A DNA stretch of 64,000 nucleotides from NCBI GenBank assembly GCA_009594865.1, contig VOPT01000004.1:57455-121454 (forward strand), in the 5' to 3' direction. Shown here one piece after another: positions 63,298 through 64,000 of this stretch. How positions within the stretch are numbered: the stretch's first letter is position 1; each line of letters starts with the position of its first letter. This DNA is from Nitrospira sp. (GTDB taxonomy: Bacteria; Nitrospirota; Nitrospiria; Nitrospirales; Nitrospiraceae). The notes below the pieces were generated by a model. The model was not told the origin of the DNA. It did not search any database and saw only the letters and a list, made by a program, of their open reading frames with translations. A program made the position numbers and the translations under genes.

Positions 63298-64000
63298 GTG
63301 AACCCATCGCACAGGAGTCGACTATTCGCCATGAGTGGCACGCCCCATTCTATTCATACAAGACCGCACTCACCTACTCAAGGGTTGGTCAATCTGGTGG
63401 CTTCCAATCAGGTCACGGTCATCCGTTTGTTGCGCCAAGCGATGGCGAGAAATGAACGTGCGGATACGATACATGGTATTCGCACGCATTGTCGAAGACT
63501 TCAAGCATTGCTGGAGCTCTGCGGGGAAGCCGGACGTGCTCGGGCAGTGGCCGAGGGCGTGACCCGCTTGAGTACGCTGCGGGCGCTCCAGGTGTTCTGG
63601 CAATACCTCATGACGTGTGACGCCGGACACAAGGATCTGGCCCTGGTGGATCACCGGCTCACGACGAAGAAGCTGAACCTGACAGAGACCTAGCGCAGAA
63701 TCGAGTTCGTGATTTCGAACCAGGCGCTTCCCGGGATCGACTCCCCCGCTTCATTTGTGGAGCCCCCGACTGGGTGTGCTGCGTCAGGCGCACGAGCGCC
63801 AGCTCAACCAGCTGCGAGCAGCTGGTTGGATAAGCTCCGACGGAAACGCCTCCACGCCTTGCGTCTCGCCCTTAAGACCCTCCGGTATCAGACTGAATGG
63901 TCGTCCGCTCGAACAGTAGCGACAGACGATATGCTGTCACAGCTCAAGCGGGTTCAAACGGGGGAAGGTCATGAGGATCTGGCGGATTTTCGTCGCTGGG
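63298..64000 (+). pseudogene. CHAD-domain protein, reading frame disrupted and cut by the window edge
   Basis: The first 131 codons (from GTG 63298; ATG 63331 is the alternative) look like the start of a CHAD domain (IHGIRTHCRRLQALLEL, TRLSTLRALQVFWQYL) but end at TAG 63691. Downstream, LRQAHERQLNQLRAAG in the second frame and KLRRKRLHALRLALKTLRYQTEW back in the first frame are typical later CHAD helices. At least two frame changes are needed to join them. CHAD helices bind polyphosphate in studied members, which fits the ppx and pst neighbours. True decay and sequencing error cannot be told apart. Confidence 0.65.

Overview
The window looks like a contiguous piece of a bacterial chromosome. 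It is GC-rich by eye, densely coded and mostly housekeeping. It shows no tRNA, rRNA, CRISPR array or insertion sequence. The gene mix is a complete-looking carbon core (citrate synthase, fumarase, malic enzyme), PutA, an ImuB/DnaE2 mutasome, a Gram-negative envelope (Pal, porin, Slp-type lipoprotein) and a Pseudomonas-style large PstC/PstA pair. Together with the flavour of the proteins this suggests a Nitrospirota (Nitrospira-like) genome. That placement is an inference from protein character, not a search result.

Layout. 1-3.1 kb: imuB and the N-terminal two thirds of a DnaE2-type polymerase, behind a promoter whose -10 is covered by a perfect 17-bp palindrome. 3.2-7.8 kb: a small secreted protein, an mrp-Rieske-two small genes operon, a fatty-acid desaturase and an HD-domain protein. 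8-13.5 kb: putA, a secreted protein overlapping its tail, and an SDR-bioD pair. 13.4-27.4 kb: a long leftward run of housekeeping genes (clpC, tsaD, hflX, nth, yicC, gmk, rpoZ, coaBC, TPR protein, aroQ, efp, accB, accC, thiE). 27.7-41 kb: nadK, an FprA-like flavoprotein, fumC, hsp20, gltA, rnd, a J-domain protein, an ion antiporter, an ACT-malic enzyme and several small unknown genes. 41-45.8 kb: a self-contained unit for a secreted 19-residue-repeat peptide, a thioredoxin/DUF255 protein fused to an aldo-keto reductase, and pal.

45.8-62.6 kb is the most coherent region: a phosphate-starvation island. It holds pstSCAB-phoU-ppx, a second orphan PstS-like protein, a phosphate-selective-type porin followed by three lipoprotein-like genes, a PsiE-like membrane protein, a CBS-domain protein, a small winged-helix protein and two PhoB/OmpR-type regulators. 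One of the regulators has a degenerate receiver. Six of the island's transcription units carry the same 7-4-7 direct-repeat motif upstream, of the form xTxACAx-N4-xTxACAx. It has the geometry of a PHO box, so these units are probably one regulon. No PhoR-type histidine kinase is in the window. The right end adds SixA and a CHAD-domain gene (a polyphosphate-linked family) whose reading frame is broken.

The main leads for follow-up are the PHO-box array with its unusual regulators, the secreted repeat peptide, the DUF255-AKR fusion, the catalytically degenerate ImuB with its palindromic operator, and a 29-residue membrane peptide with its own promoter.
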